A stretch of 64,000 bases of DNA, taken from the NCBI GenBank assembly GCA_026989015.1, contig JALSKD010000179.1, forward strand, positions 62,001 through 126,000, in the 5' to 3' direction. Both the position numbers and the translations under genes were made by a program. Under the pieces are notes generated by a model. The model had not been told where the DNA came from, did not search any database, and worked only from the letters and a program-made list of their open reading frames with translations. The DNA comes from Gammaproteobacteria bacterium (lineage in GTDB: Bacteria > Pseudomonadota > Gammaproteobacteria > GCA-001735895). Within the stretch, counting starts at the first letter, position 1. Every line of letters begins with the position of its first letter. This document shows, piece by piece, positions 51,031 to 62,974 of the stretch.

Positions 51031-52962
51031 ATGCGCCACAGCCTTCGCCTGACCCTCCTGCTGCCCCTGCTCGCCCTGCTGCTTGCGGCCTGCCAGACCA
51101 CCACCGTCATGCGCCAACCGGGCGCTGCGGATCACAGCACGCCGGAACAACAGCTGCTCGCCGACGACTATGCCCGGAATGGCGACTGGGATCTTGCCCA
51201 GGCACTCTACCGGCAGCTCGCCGAGCAGGTGCCCCCGGCGCAGCAGCCGCGCTACCTGAACCGGGCCGCGGAAATGCTCTACCGCGCGGGTCGCCATGAC
51301 GAAATCGAGCCCCTCTATGCCGACCGGGACGATACCGACTGGCCACCGGCGGAACGCCAGGCCCGGCAGATCCTGCTCGCCGGAGCCATGATCCAGCGCG
51401 GCAAGACCTACCGTGCACTGTCTGCCCTGCCAGCGGTCGATGCCATCGAGGACCGTCACTACCGGGCGCTGGCGCTGGCGATACGGGCCGATGGCCTGCT
51501 CGCCATCGGCAAGCCTCTGGAAGCGGCCGAACTGCGAATCCAGCGTGGACAGTTGCTCGACGATCCGCAACAGCGCCTCGACAACCAGCAGGCCCTGTGG
51601 GACACCCTCAACCGCATGGGTGAGCCGGCCGTGATCAAGGCCTTGGCGCGCCCTCTGACCCCTCAGTTGCGCGGCTGGCTGGAACTCAACCTGATCGCCC
51701 GCCGATCCGACATGCTGCCGCAGAAGCTCGAACCCTGGATCGCCAAGTGGCGACAGCTCTACCCCGGTCACGAAGCGGATGGCGACTTCGTCCAGTCGCT
51801 GCTGGAAAACAGCCGCCTGATCTATACCCGTCCCCGGCAGATCGCATTGATGCTGCCGCTGGTCGGCAAGCTGCGCGGCGTGGCGGAAGCGATACAGGAC
51901 GGTTTCCTCTACGCCTGGTACGCGGATCCGGGCAACCGGGATGACCCGAAAGCGCCGCCCAAACCGGTCATCGACCTAATCGACGCCAGCAGCGACCCGC
52001 TGGATTTCTACCTGCAGTACGGCCAGGCCGTGGAGGACGGCGCGGATTTCATCGTCGGCCCCCTCTCCAAGCCGCTGGTCAACTCCCTGCTTGCCGAGGG
52101 CAAGCCGGCAGTACCGACGCTGACACTGAACTATGCTGACGACGCAAATCGCGGTGCCGAAAACCTTTACCAGTTCGGGCTGTCTCCCGAAGACGAGGCC
52201 GAACAGGTCGCCGACTATGCGTTGGTCGATGGCCGCTACCATGCTCTGACCCTGACCCCCGACACGCGCCTGGGCGAACGCCTGCGCACCGCCTTCACGC
52301 GCCGCTTCGAGGCACTCGGCGGCCAGGTGGTCGGCGGAGCCGACTATGCCGCCCGCAAGAGCGACTATTCGGTACCGATCAAACAGATGCTGAACCTGAC
52401 CAGCAGCTACCGCCGCCACGACATCCTGCAGACGGTGATCGGCCGCAAGATCGAGTTCATACCGCGGCGGCGCCAGGATGTGGACATGATCTTCATCGTC
52501 GGCAACCCGCGTCAGGCTCGGCTGATCAAGCCCCAACTCAAGTTCCACCGCGCCAAGGATCTGCCGGTCTATGCCACTTCCAGCGTCTCCTCGGGATCTC
52601 CGGATCCCGATGCCGACCGTGACCTCAACGGGCTGCTGTTCGTCGACACGCCCTGGTCTCTGCAGAACGCCAGCAATCCGGACTACCAGGAAGTGGCCCG
52701 GCGGTGGCCCAAGTCGGTCAAGCGCTATGGCCGTTTCTTTGCGCTGGGCATCGACGCCTACCGACTGATACCCGCGCTGCGCCGCCTGTTGATCAATCCC
52801 GATGAGAAGGTCGCGATGAATTCCGGCATCCTCAGTGTGGACCGCAACGGCCGCGTTCACCGCGAACTGATTCTGGCCACCTTCGAAAAGGGCCTCGCGC
52901 GGGTGCTCAAGGAACGCGTCGATGAAGCGCCGATCGAAGGCGGGAAAAGCACAGCACGCTGA
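51031..52962 (+). CDS. lpoA: Penicillin-binding protein activator LpoA
   Basis: Lipobox LLALLLAACQ; RQIALMLPLVGKLRGVAEAIQDGFLYAW; divergent from rsmI. Confidence 0.92.
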   Translation: MRHSLRLTLLLPLLALLLAACQTTTVMRQPGAADHSTPEQQLLADDYARNGDWDLAQALYRQLAEQVPPAQQPRYLNRAAEMLYRAGRHDEIEPLYADRDDTDWPPAERQARQILLAGAMIQRGKTYRALSALPAVDAIEDRHYRALALAIRADGLLAIGKPLEAAELRIQRGQLLDDPQQRLDNQQALWDTLNRMGEPAVIKALARPLTPQLRGWLELNLIARRSDMLPQKLEPWIAKWRQLYPGHEADGDFVQSLLENSRLIYTRPRQIALMLPLVGKLRGVAEAIQDGFLYAWYADPGNRDDPKAPPKPVIDLIDASSDPLDFYLQYGQAVEDGADFIVGPLSKPLVNSLLAEGKPAVPTLTLNYADDANRGAENLYQFGLSPEDEAEQVADYALVDGRYHALTLTPDTRLGERLRTAFTRRFEALGGQVVGGADYAARKSDYSVPIKQMLNLTSSYRRHDILQTVIGRKIEFIPRRRQDVDMIFIVGNPRQARLIKPQLKFHRAKDLPVYATSSVSSGSPDPDADRDLNGLLFVDTPWSLQNASNPDYQEVARRWPKSVKRYGRFFALGIDAYRLIPALRRLLINPDEKVAMNSGILSVDRNGRVHRELILATFEKGLARVLKERVDEAPIEGGKSTAR

Positions 52963-52968
52963 AGCGCG

Positions 52969-53343
52969 ATGAACAGGGAAGGACGCGCGCAAGGAAGCCA
53001 CTACGAGAGCCTGGCCGCCGACTGGTTGCAGGCCCGCGGCCTGACCCTGCTAGAACGCAACTACCACTGCCGCAGGGGCGAGATCGATCTGATTCTGCTG
53101 GACGGCGACTGCATCTGCTTCGTCGAGGTCAAGTACCGCTCAGGAAGTGCCTTCGGCGGCGCACGCTACAGCATCACACGCGCCAAGCAGCAGCGGCTGC
53201 TGCTGGCCATCGAGCACTACCTTGAGCGGCATCCACGCCATCGCCAGCGTCCGCAGCGTATCGACGCCCTGCTGTTGCAACAGCGCGGCAATGACATCGA
53301 CTGTGACTGGATCAGGGATGCGATTCAGGCCTCTGGATTCTGA
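52969..53343 (+). CDS. yraN: YraN/UPF0102 family protein
   Basis: GSHYESLAADWLQARGLTLLERNYHCRRGEIDLILLDGDCICFVEVKYRS. Confidence 0.94.
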   Translation: MNREGRAQGSHYESLAADWLQARGLTLLERNYHCRRGEIDLILLDGDCICFVEVKYRSGSAFGGARYSITRAKQQRLLLAIEHYLERHPRHRQRPQRIDALLLQQRGNDIDCDWIRDAIQASGF

Positions 53344-53364
53344 GAGCCCCCGGTTTCCGAAGAC

Positions 53365-53769
53365 CTACTTCACCACCCGCAGGCCCGGGCGATTGCCGCC
53401 ATCATCACCGCCATCGCCCGGACCGTCGTCATCGGGGCCTCCTTCCGGCGGAGGCTCTTCCTCGGCGAACATCATCCCTTCATTGTCGTCGGCGCTGTAG
53501 ATGGCGAGGATCGTCGCCATCGGCAGATAGATATCGAAGGCACGGCCGCCGAAACGGGCGGAAAAGGCGATGTAGTCATTCGCCATGTCCAGACCGTCGA
53601 TGGCCACTGGGGAGATGTTGAGCACCACCCGCCCGTCCTTGTCGATGTTCGGCGGAATGCGCAGGTCGCGGTGGCGGGTATCCACCAGCAGGTAAGGGGT
53701 GGCATTGTTGTCCAGCAACCACTCATAGAGTGCGCGGATCAGATAGGGCTTGTTCGAACTCAGGGGCAT
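53365..53769 (-). CDS. sspB: ClpXP protease specificity-enhancing factor SspB
   Basis: KPYLIRALYEWLLDNNATPYLLVDT...VVLNISPVAIDGLDMANDYIAFSARFGG, acidic tail. Confidence 0.95.
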   Translation of the reverse strand: MPLSSNKPYLIRALYEWLLDNNATPYLLVDTRHRDLRIPPNIDKDGRVVLNISPVAIDGLDMANDYIAFSARFGGRAFDIYLPMATILAIYSADDNEGMMFAEEEPPPEGGPDDDGPGDGGDDGGNRPGLRVVK

Positions 53770-53863
53770 CGGCTCATTCTCTCGCCTGCCACTGCGGTTG
53801 GCAAGCGCAAAAGCGCCGGCGCGTGGCCGGCGGCAAGTGATCGTGGAGGGCAATGTTCTGCCT

Positions 53864-54490
53864 TCATTCCACCATATCGCGTTCCTGATCCGACAGGCTC
53901 TTCTGGAACGACGGACGGGCGAAGATGCGTTTCATGTAGTCCTTGATCGGACGCGCCGAAGCCGGCAATTCGATGCCATAGTACGGCAGCCGCCACAGGA
54001 TGGGGGCGATGCTGCAGTCCAGCAGGCTGAATTCCTCGGACAGGAAGAAAGGCATCGCGGCAAACACTTCACTGGAGTTGACCAGGCTTTCGGTCAGCGC
54101 CTTGCGCGCCTGGGCCTTCTTCTTCTCGGTGCCGTGCTCGAGGTCCGGCAACAGGCTGTACCAGTCGCTCTCGATTCGGAACAGCCCCAGCCGGGCCTTG
54201 GCGCGGGAAACCGGATCCACCGGCATCAGCGGGGGGTGGGGAAAACGCTCATCCAGATACTCGATCAGCACACGGGCGTCGTAGAGCACCAGGTCGCGGT
54301 CGACCATGGTCGGCACTGTGGCATAGGGGTTCAGATCCAGCAAATCCTCCGGCAGGTCGTCCATGTCCACATCGTAGATTTCAACGGTGATGTCCTTTTC
54401 CGCAAGCACGATGCGGCTGCGGTGGCACTGAGGATCGGTCGGAGACGAAAAGCAGGTCATGACCGAGCGTCTGTTAGCAACTGCTGACAT
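53864..54490 (-). CDS. sspA: Stringent starvation protein A
   Basis: GST-like; MTCFSSPTDPQCHRSRIVLAEKDI...; adjacent sspB. Confidence 0.95.
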   Translation of the reverse strand: MSAVANRRSVMTCFSSPTDPQCHRSRIVLAEKDITVEIYDVDMDDLPEDLLDLNPYATVPTMVDRDLVLYDARVLIEYLDERFPHPPLMPVDPVSRAKARLGLFRIESDWYSLLPDLEHGTEKKKAQARKALTESLVNSSEVFAAMPFFLSEEFSLLDCSIAPILWRLPYYGIELPASARPIKDYMKRIFARPSFQKSLSDQERDMVE

Positions 54491-54564
54491 AGTATCTGTT
54501 ACCTGTAGTGAGAATGGGGTGTATGACCGGTGCCGGGCGCAAACAGTTCGCGTACGTGACGGTT

Positions 54565-54598
54565 TCCAAAAGCAAACTGCCGACACAATGCCGGCAGT
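54565..54598 (-). terminator. Possible terminator downstream of petC
   Basis: Minus strand ACTGCCG-N9-CGGCAGT followed by TTGCTTTT. Confidence 0.5.
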
Positions 54599-54649
54599 GC
54601 TCCGGTGGCGCGTCCCTGCGCCCCGGTCATTGTGGAGGAACCCGGTCCC

Positions 54650-55411
54650 TCAGTGTACATCCTTCCAGTATTCCTTTTTCAGCAGGATCGCCAGAATCAG
54701 GAAGATGAACAGGAACACCAGAACGCCGATACCGACATTCTTGCGCTTCTGCTTGATCGGCTCGCCGACATAATCGAGGAAGGATACCAGATCCTTGACC
54801 GCCTGGTTGTATTCGGCTTCGCTCATGCTGCCATCACTGATCTTCTCGAAACCGACGATGACTGCCTTTTCGTTGCCTTCATCGTCCTTGTGGGTTTCGA
54901 CGACGGCTTTCTTCAGCCCTTCCAGGCCCATCAGTACATGCGGCATGCCGACATTCGGGAACACGCTGTTGTTGACGCCCAGGGGACGCGAATCGTCCAC
55001 ATAGAAGCCGCGCAGGTAGTTGTACAGCCAGTGGGTGCCGCGGGAGCGGGCAATCAGGGTCAGATCCGGAGGCGCGGTGCCGAAGGCGGTTTCCGCGTAT
55101 TCCTTGTCCATGTTGATGCGCATCTGCTCACCGACCTTGGTCTGCTCACCGTTCTTGTTGGTGGTGAAGATCAGGTTCTCGCGCAGCAGCTCATCGGAAA
55201 TGCCGAGGTCCTTGCCCATGCGGTTGTAGCGCATGTATTCCAGCGAGTGGCAACCCATGCAGTAGTTGACGAACAGCTTGGCGCCACGCTGCATGGCCGC
55301 CTTGTCGCCCCAGTCGACATCGATTTCGTCGTTGGGGTACATGGCACCGCCGGAAGCCCAGCCGAGTACAGGCAGCAACAGCCCTGCAATGATCCAAACT
55401 GACTTCTTCAT
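54650..55411 (-). CDS. petC: Ubiquinol-cytochrome c reductase, cytochrome c1
   Basis: NYCMGCHSLEYMRYNRMGKDLG; C-terminal TM. Confidence 0.96.
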   Translation of the reverse strand: MKKSVWIIAGLLLPVLGWASGGAMYPNDEIDVDWGDKAAMQRGAKLFVNYCMGCHSLEYMRYNRMGKDLGISDELLRENLIFTTNKNGEQTKVGEQMRINMDKEYAETAFGTAPPDLTLIARSRGTHWLYNYLRGFYVDDSRPLGVNNSVFPNVGMPHVLMGLEGLKKAVVETHKDDEGNEKAVIVGFEKISDGSMSEAEYNQAVKDLVSFLDYVGEPIKQKRKNVGIGVLVFLFIFLILAILLKKEYWKDVH

Positions 55412-56628
55412 GATGTAACCCTCTCTGGAACCGGCTTGGTGTTCTCGTTTTTGCTGATGAACCACAAGGCGAAGAAATAACCGAAATAACCCAAGGTGAA
55501 CAGGCGTGCCGCCCAAGTGCGGCCGACGGTCGGCGGCAGCGCGCCCAGATAGCCGAGGCCGATGAAGCTGATCACGAAGATCACCAGAATCAGCTTGAAG
55601 GCACCGGAGCGGTAGCGGATCGAACGCACCTTGCCACGATCGAACCAGGGCAGCAGGAACAGCATCACGATGGCCGCAAACATGGCGATGACCCCCAGCA
55701 GCTTGTCCGGTACCGCGCGCAGGATCGCGTAGAAGGGCGTGAAATACCACACCGGTGCGATGTGTTCAGGCGTCTTGAAGGGGTTGGCCGGCACGAAGTT
55801 GGCGTGCTCCAGGAAGTAGCCGTGCATCTCCGGGAAGAAGAACACCACCAGGCTGAAGATGATCAGGAATCCGGCCACGCCGACGATGTCCTTGACCGAG
55901 TAGTAGGGGTGGAAGGGAATGCCGTCCAGCGGAACGCCGTTTTCGTCCTTCAGTTTCTTGATGTCGACGCCGTCGGGGTTGTTGGAGCCGACCTCGTGCA
56001 GGGCGATGATGTGCATCACCACCAGCGCCAGCAGGATGATCGGCACGGCGATGACATGCAGCGCAAAGAAGCGGTTCAGGGTGGCGTCGGAGATGACATA
56101 GTCACCGCGAATGAACAGGGTGATGTCATCGCCGATCACCGGAATCGCGCCGAACAGCGAGATGATGACCTGGGCGCCCCAGTAGGACATCTGACCCCAG
56201 GGCAGCAGGTAGCCCATGAAGGCTTCCGCCATCAGCGCCAGGAAGATGAACATGCCGAACAGCCAGACCAGTTCGCGCGGCTTCTGGTAGGAACCGTACA
56301 TCATGCCGCGGAACATGTGCAGATAGACGACGATGAAGAAGAAGGATGCGCCGGTGGAGTGCAGGTAGCGGATCAGCCAGCCCCAGTCCACATCGCGCAT
56401 GATGTATTCGACCGAGCCGAAGGCCAGCGCGCCGTACGGCTTGTACTGCATGGTCAGGAAGATGCCGGTGACGATCTGCAACACCAGTACCAGCAGCGCC
56501 AGCGAACCGAAGTAGTACCAGAAGTTGAAATTCTTCGGCGCGTAATACTGCGCCAGATGCTCGTTCCACATCTTGGTCAGTGGGAAGCGGGCATCGATCC
56601 ACGCCAGCAGGTTGTTTTGATTGCTCAT
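55408..56628 (-). CDS. petB: Cytochrome b of the bc1 complex
   Basis: MRDVDWGWLIRYLHSTGASFFFIVVYLHMFRG; PEW-region HIAPVWYFTPFYAILR. Confidence 0.98.
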   Translation of the reverse strand: MSNQNNLLAWIDARFPLTKMWNEHLAQYYAPKNFNFWYYFGSLALLVLVLQIVTGIFLTMQYKPYGALAFGSVEYIMRDVDWGWLIRYLHSTGASFFFIVVYLHMFRGMMYGSYQKPRELVWLFGMFIFLALMAEAFMGYLLPWGQMSYWGAQVIISLFGAIPVIGDDITLFIRGDYVISDATLNRFFALHVIAVPIILLALVVMHIIALHEVGSNNPDGVDIKKLKDENGVPLDGIPFHPYYSVKDIVGVAGFLIIFSLVVFFFPEMHGYFLEHANFVPANPFKTPEHIAPVWYFTPFYAILRAVPDKLLGVIAMFAAIVMLFLLPWFDRGKVRSIRYRSGAFKLILVIFVISFIGLGYLGALPPTVGRTWAARLFTLGYFGYFFALWFISKNENTKPVPERVTS

Positions 56629-56631
56629 GCC

Positions 56632-57231
56632 TTATGCCTCCCCGTCGTCTTCGCCAATCAGAACCGTCGCATCACTGAGGTACTTGTGCGGCGGGATCAC
56701 CAGGTTGGTCGGTGCCGGCACGCCCTTGAAGACACGCGCAGCCAGGTCGAACTTGGAACCGTGGCAGGGGCAGAAGAAACCGCCCTGCCAATCAGGGCCC
56801 AGATCGGCCGGAGCCAGTTCCGGGCGGTAGGTCGGGGAGCAGCCCAGATGCGTGCAGATACCGATGGCGATCAGGTATTCGGGCTTGATCGAGCGATGCT
56901 CGTTCTTGCAGTAGTCCGGCTGGATGCTCTCGTCGGACATCGGATCACGCAACACATCCAGTTCCTCGTTCTTCTTCAGGCCGGACAGCATCTGCTCGTC
57001 GCGGCGCACGATCCATACCGGCTTGCCGCGCCATTTCACCACCAGTTGCTGCCCTGGTTCCATCTTGCCGATGCCGGCTTCCACCGGCGCGCCGGCAGAC
57101 TGGGCCTTGGCACTGGGCATCCAGGTTGCCAGGAACGGATAGGCGGCAAAGGCAACGCCGACGCCTCCCACCACGCTGGTCGCGGCAGTCAGGAACCGCC
57201 GACGGGACTTGTCTACACCTTCAGATGACAT
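56632..57231 (-). CDS. petA: Rieske iron-sulfur subunit of the bc1 complex
   Basis: CTHLGCSP and FFCPCHGSKFD cluster motifs. Confidence 0.98.
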   Translation of the reverse strand: MSSEGVDKSRRRFLTAATSVVGGVGVAFAAYPFLATWMPSAKAQSAGAPVEAGIGKMEPGQQLVVKWRGKPVWIVRRDEQMLSGLKKNEELDVLRDPMSDESIQPDYCKNEHRSIKPEYLIAIGICTHLGCSPTYRPELAPADLGPDWQGGFFCPCHGSKFDLAARVFKGVPAPTNLVIPPHKYLSDATVLIGEDDGEA

Positions 57232-57415
57232 CTGAACTCTCCAACTTTATCAATCGTAAAGCCATCCAGCGCCTGGAACCCGCACCGGCGGCAATGAAAA
57301 AAACGGGCGCAAGAATATCCTAATTTTCTTATTTCGTCGAGATGCCCTGACGAAAAAAACGGTTGCTCTTAAGGCAGATCAAGTGAAGCCGACAGCCGTC
57401 GGAAGGAGGATCGAC

Positions 57416-58153
57416 TCAAACCGGATTCTCGATATCGATGAACTCGTGTTCCAGACCGAAGCGCCCGGCCAGCAGCTCACCCAGTGCCTGCACGCCAAAA
57501 CGCTCGGTGGCATGGTGGCCGGCGGCAATGTAGTGCAGCCCCAGCTCCCGCGCCAGGTGTACCGTCTGCTCCGAGATCTCGCCGGAGACGAAGGCATCGA
57601 CGCCCTGCTCCGCCGCCTGCCCGATCATCGACTGGGCAGCGCCGCTACACCAGGCGATGCGCCGCACCGGGTGATCCCCGCCTCCGATCAGCAACGGACT
57701 GGCGTCGAGGCGCTCACCGAGCTGTTCCATCAACCCGGTGGCCGTTTGCGGCCGTTCCAGTTCGCCGAGCCAGATCAGCCCCTGCTGCCCGGTGGTCAGC
57801 CAACCCATCACCCGGCCCAGTTCGGCGTTGTTGCCCACGGTCGGGTGAGCGTCCAGCGGCAGATGATAGGCGAGCAGACTGACTCCGGCCCGCATCAGGC
57901 GGCGAATGCGCCGCCCCTTGATGCCGGTCAGCGTCTGTGGCTCTCCCTTCCAGAAATAGCCGTGGTGTACCAGCAGCGCATCCGCGCCCTCCTCCACCGC
58001 GGCATCGATCAGCGCCTGACAGGCGGTGACCCCTGTGACCAGCTTGCGCACCGGTCGCGTACCCTCCACCTGCAGGCCGTTGGGGCAGTAGTCCTCGAAG
58101 TCGTCGACTCCCAGGAAATCGTCACAAAAATGACTGAGTTCATCGATTTGCAT
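57416..58153 (-). CDS. Nif3-like dinuclear metal centre hexameric protein
   Basis: CPNGLQVEG...VTACQALIDAAVEEGADALLVHHGYFWK, GHHATERFGVQALGE. Confidence 0.94.
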   Translation of the reverse strand: MQIDELSHFCDDFLGVDDFEDYCPNGLQVEGTRPVRKLVTGVTACQALIDAAVEEGADALLVHHGYFWKGEPQTLTGIKGRRIRRLMRAGVSLLAYHLPLDAHPTVGNNAELGRVMGWLTTGQQGLIWLGELERPQTATGLMEQLGERLDASPLLIGGGDHPVRRIAWCSGAAQSMIGQAAEQGVDAFVSGEISEQTVHLARELGLHYIAAGHHATERFGVQALGELLAGRFGLEHEFIDIENPV

Positions 58154-58195
58154 TATCATCCCCGCTTCGGGCCCCGAATATTCCATCATAACAAA

Positions 58196-59344
58196 ATGAA
58201 ACCCATGCGCTTGCTTCTGTTCCTGCTGCAGTCGGTGATCCTCGGGCTGCTGCTGGCCTTCGCCTGGCTGTGGTGGCAGTCCGGCTTCAATCCGCAACGG
58301 CTGCTGGCCCGTCTCGAAACGCCAGCGCAACCGCTGGAAGTGACCCGCGAGCCCCCGCTCGACCGCCGCAGCGGCCCGGTGTCCTATGCCGAGGCGGTGC
58401 GCAGATCCTCCCCTTCGGTGGTCACCATCTACACCCGCAAGCACATCGACCAGATCGCCCCGCCGGGCACCGAGACACCGATGGTACCGCGCCAGCGGCG
58501 CTTCAAGCGCGAGCGCAACGAGACCAATCTCGGTTCCGGAGTCATCGTATCCCGTTCCGGCTACATACTTACCAACCAGCATGTCATCGACGGCGCCGAC
58601 GAAATCCTGGTGTCACTCCCGGACGGCCGTGGCAGCGAGGCACGACTGATCGGACAGGACCGGGAGACCGACATCGCGGTATTGCAGATCGATCTGCCCG
58701 ACCTGCAGCCGATCCCCATCGTCGGCAAGGGCGACGACATCGAGGTCGGCGATGTGGTGCTGGCCATCGGCAACCCGCTGAATGTCGGTCAGACGGTGAC
58801 CATGGGCATCATCAGCGCGACCGGGCGCAACCGGATCGGGCTCAATACCTTCGAAAACTTCATCCAGACCGACGCGGCGATCAACCCGGGGAACTCGGGG
58901 GGTGCACTGGTCAACGCCAAGGGCGACCTGATCGGCATCAACAGCGCCATTTTCACCCAGTCCGGCGGTTCACAGGGCATCGGTTTCGCGATTCCTGCCA
59001 GCCTGGCGCTGGACATCATGCGTCAGCTGATCGAGAACGGAAAGGTCACCCGCGGCTGGCTCGGCATCGAGGGCACAGAAATCAGCGTGCGCACCACCAA
59101 CGGCGGCATGGAACAGGTACGCGGCGTGCTGGTGCTGGGCGTGTTCGTGGACAGCCCCGCCGATCTCGCCGGAGTGGAGCCCGGAGACATCATCATCGCC
59201 GTCAATGGCAAACCGGTACACCAGGTGCGCAATGTGCTGGAGATGATCGCCAGTCACAAGCCAGGCGATCGGATCACCCTGACACTGCTGCGGGGCAAGG
59301 AGAAACTGACGCTGAGCCTGACCACCATCGAACGCCCTTCCTGA
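58196..59344 (+). CDS. DegS-like periplasmic serine protease with PDZ domain
   Basis: TNQHVIDGADEI (His), DIAVLQID (Asp), INPGNSGGALVN (Ser), PDZ; N-terminal TM. Confidence 0.95.
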   Translation: MKPMRLLLFLLQSVILGLLLAFAWLWWQSGFNPQRLLARLETPAQPLEVTREPPLDRRSGPVSYAEAVRRSSPSVVTIYTRKHIDQIAPPGTETPMVPRQRRFKRERNETNLGSGVIVSRSGYILTNQHVIDGADEILVSLPDGRGSEARLIGQDRETDIAVLQIDLPDLQPIPIVGKGDDIEVGDVVLAIGNPLNVGQTVTMGIISATGRNRIGLNTFENFIQTDAAINPGNSGGALVNAKGDLIGINSAIFTQSGGSQGIGFAIPASLALDIMRQLIENGKVTRGWLGIEGTEISVRTTNGGMEQVRGVLVLGVFVDSPADLAGVEPGDIIIAVNGKPVHQVRNVLEMIASHKPGDRITLTLLRGKEKLTLSLTTIERPS

Positions 59345-59366
59345 GGCGGCGGCGCAGGGTCTCGGC

Positions 59367-60674
59367 TCATTCCTCAAGAATACGGTATTCCGCCGAACGG
59401 GCGTGGGCCGTCAGCCCCTCGCCGTGGGCCAGCGTGGAGGCCACCTTGCCCAGCGCCGATGCGCCCCGGGCGGAGCAACCGATCAGGCTGGAGCGTTTCT
59501 GGAAATCATAGACCCCGAGCGGCGAAGAAAAGCGTGCGGTGCGCGAGGTCGGCAGCACATGGTTGGGACCGGCGCAGTAGTCGCCCAGCGCCTCGGCGGT
59601 ATAGCGCCCCATGAAGATGGCGCCGGCATGGCGGATCGAGCGGGCCATCTCGCGCGCGTCCTGCACCGACAGTTCCAGGTGCTCCGGAGCGATGTGATTG
59701 GCGACCTCGATGGCCTGATTCCGGTCCGCCACGCGGATCAGCGCGCCGCGTGCGGACAGTGAGCTGTGGATGATGGCCTTGCGCGGCATGTCTTCGATCT
59801 GGCGTTCGATGCTCTGCTGAACCCGGTCAAGGAAATCGCCATCCCAGGAAACCAGTATCGCCTGCGCGTCCTCGTCGTGCTCGGCCTGGGAGAACAGGTC
59901 CATGGCGATCCAGTCGGGATCGGTCTTGCCGTCGCAGACGACGAGGATCTCCGACGGTCCGGCAATCATGTCGATGCCGCAGGTGCCATAGACCAGCCGC
60001 TTGGCGGTGGCCACGAAGATGTTGCCGGGCCCGACGATCTTGTCCACCGGAGGAACCGTCTCGGTGCCGTAGGCCAGGGCGGCCACGGCCTGGGCGCCAC
60101 CGATGTTGAACACCCGGTCCACACCGGCCAGATGGGCCGCCGCCAGCACCAGTTCATTGACCACGCCGTTGGGCGTCGGCGCCACCATGATCAGCTCGCC
60201 GACACCGGCGACTTTGGCCGGAATCGCATTCATCAGCACCGAAGACGGATAGGCCGCCTTGCCGCCGGGCACATACAGCCCGGCGCGGTCCAGCGGACTG
60301 ACCTGCTGCCCCAGCAGGGTGCCGTCTTCCTCGGTGTATTCCCAGGATTCCAGCCCCTGATGTTCGGCATAGCGGCGAATGCGTTCGGCGGCGACACGCA
60401 GGGCCTCGCGCTGATTTTCGGGCAAACCTTCGTAGGCCGCCTGCAGTGTGGCCAGGGACATTTCCAGTTCGGCCAGACTGTCGGCGTCGAGACCGTCGAA
60501 GCGCCGGGTCAGCTCCAGTACCGCCGCGTCGCCTTCGCGCCGCACACGGTTGAGGATCTCCGACACGGTAGCGAAGATCTCGGCATCGGAGTCACTGTCC
60601 CAGGCCAGCAGTGCGTCGAGGCCTTGACGGAAATCCGCGTCTGCGGCATCGAGTCGGGTGAGTTCCACGGTCAT
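59367..60674 (-). CDS. hisD: Histidinol dehydrogenase
   Basis: [24 protein letters not shown]; start MTVELTRLD at 60674. Confidence 0.98.
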   Translation of the reverse strand: MTVELTRLDAADADFRQGLDALLAWDSDSDAEIFATVSEILNRVRREGDAAVLELTRRFDGLDADSLAELEMSLATLQAAYEGLPENQREALRVAAERIRRYAEHQGLESWEYTEEDGTLLGQQVSPLDRAGLYVPGGKAAYPSSVLMNAIPAKVAGVGELIMVAPTPNGVVNELVLAAAHLAGVDRVFNIGGAQAVAALAYGTETVPPVDKIVGPGNIFVATAKRLVYGTCGIDMIAGPSEILVVCDGKTDPDWIAMDLFSQAEHDEDAQAILVSWDGDFLDRVQQSIERQIEDMPRKAIIHSSLSARGALIRVADRNQAIEVANHIAPEHLELSVQDAREMARSIRHAGAIFMGRYTAEALGDYCAGPNHVLPTSRTARFSSPLGVYDFQKRSSLIGCSARGASALGKVASTLAHGEGLTAHARSAEYRILEE

Positions 60675-61324
60675 GCGGCGTCTCCTGCAGAAGAAGGTTC
60701 GATAGCGGATTCGATGCGCTGGATGACCTGCTTGACGGCCCGGTTCTTGACCTTCAGCGAGGCTCGATTGACGATCAGCCGCGAGCTGATGTCCATGATG
60801 AACTCCAGCGGGGTGAGGCCATTGGCCTTGAGGGTGTTGCCGGTATCGACCAGGTCCACGATCAGGTCGGAGAGGCCGACGATGGGTGCCAGTTCCATGG
60901 AGCCATAGAGCTTGATCAGTTCCACCTGCCGGCCCTGTTCGAGGAAATAGCGGCGGGTGATGCCGGTGTACTTGGTGGCAACGCGCAGGCGGCCCGGCGG
61001 CAGCGGACGGTCCGCGAAACCGGCGGTCATCAGCTTGCAGGGCGCGATCTTCAGATCCAGCCACTCATAGAGCCCCTCGCCGCCGTGCTCGAGCAGCACA
61101 TCCTTGCCGGCGATGCCCATGTCGGCGGCACCGTACTGCACATAGGTGGGCACATCGGCGCTGCGGATCAGTACCAGCTGGATCTGCGGATGATTGGTGT
61201 CGAAGATCAGCTTGCGGCTGGTATCGAGGTCGTCCAGCGGCTCGATGCCGGCACGCGCCAGCAGCGGCAGGGTTTCCTTGAGTATGCGTCCCTTGGCGAG
61301 GGCGATGGTGATGCGGTCGGGCAT
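60671..61324 (-). CDS. hisG: ATP phosphoribosyltransferase (short form)
   Basis: [39 protein letters not shown]. Confidence 0.98.
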   Translation of the reverse strand: MPDRITIALAKGRILKETLPLLARAGIEPLDDLDTSRKLIFDTNHPQIQLVLIRSADVPTYVQYGAADMGIAGKDVLLEHGGEGLYEWLDLKIAPCKLMTAGFADRPLPPGRLRVATKYTGITRRYFLEQGRQVELIKLYGSMELAPIVGLSDLIVDLVDTGNTLKANGLTPLEFIMDISSRLIVNRASLKVKNRAVKQVIQRIESAIEPSSAGDAA

Positions 61325-61348
61325 GATCTGCGTTTGCTGTGGCCGGGT

Positions 61349-62662
<1,314 letters not shown>

Positions 62663-62974
62663 TCAGGAGCGCGGTGCGAGCAGGTCCTCGACCTGGCTCA
62701 TGCGGGCGATGCTGAGCACGGCCGGTGGCAGGGATTCGAAGCGCAGCGGACGCTCCAGCCGACGCGCGCGTTTCTGCAATTCGATCAGCCAGGCCACGGC
62801 GGCGCTGTCCACCGGATCGCAGCCGCTGCAATCGAGGGTCCATTGAGGAAGATCACGCGCCAGCTCATTGAAGCGGCGGTCGGCCTGCATGGCGGTGAAG
62901 CGGGTCAGCTCGCCCTCGACCCGTACCCGCCCGTCGCCGTCCACCTGTATCTGCAGTGGCGCGTTCTCAGCCAT
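62663..62974 (-). CDS. mlaB: STAS-domain protein, MlaB-like
   Basis: TLDCSGCDPVDSAAVAWLIELQKRARR STAS core; upstream of murA. Confidence 0.85.
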   Translation of the reverse strand: MAENAPLQIQVDGDGRVRVEGELTRFTAMQADRRFNELARDLPQWTLDCSGCDPVDSAAVAWLIELQKRARRLERPLRFESLPPAVLSIARMSQVEDLLAPRS

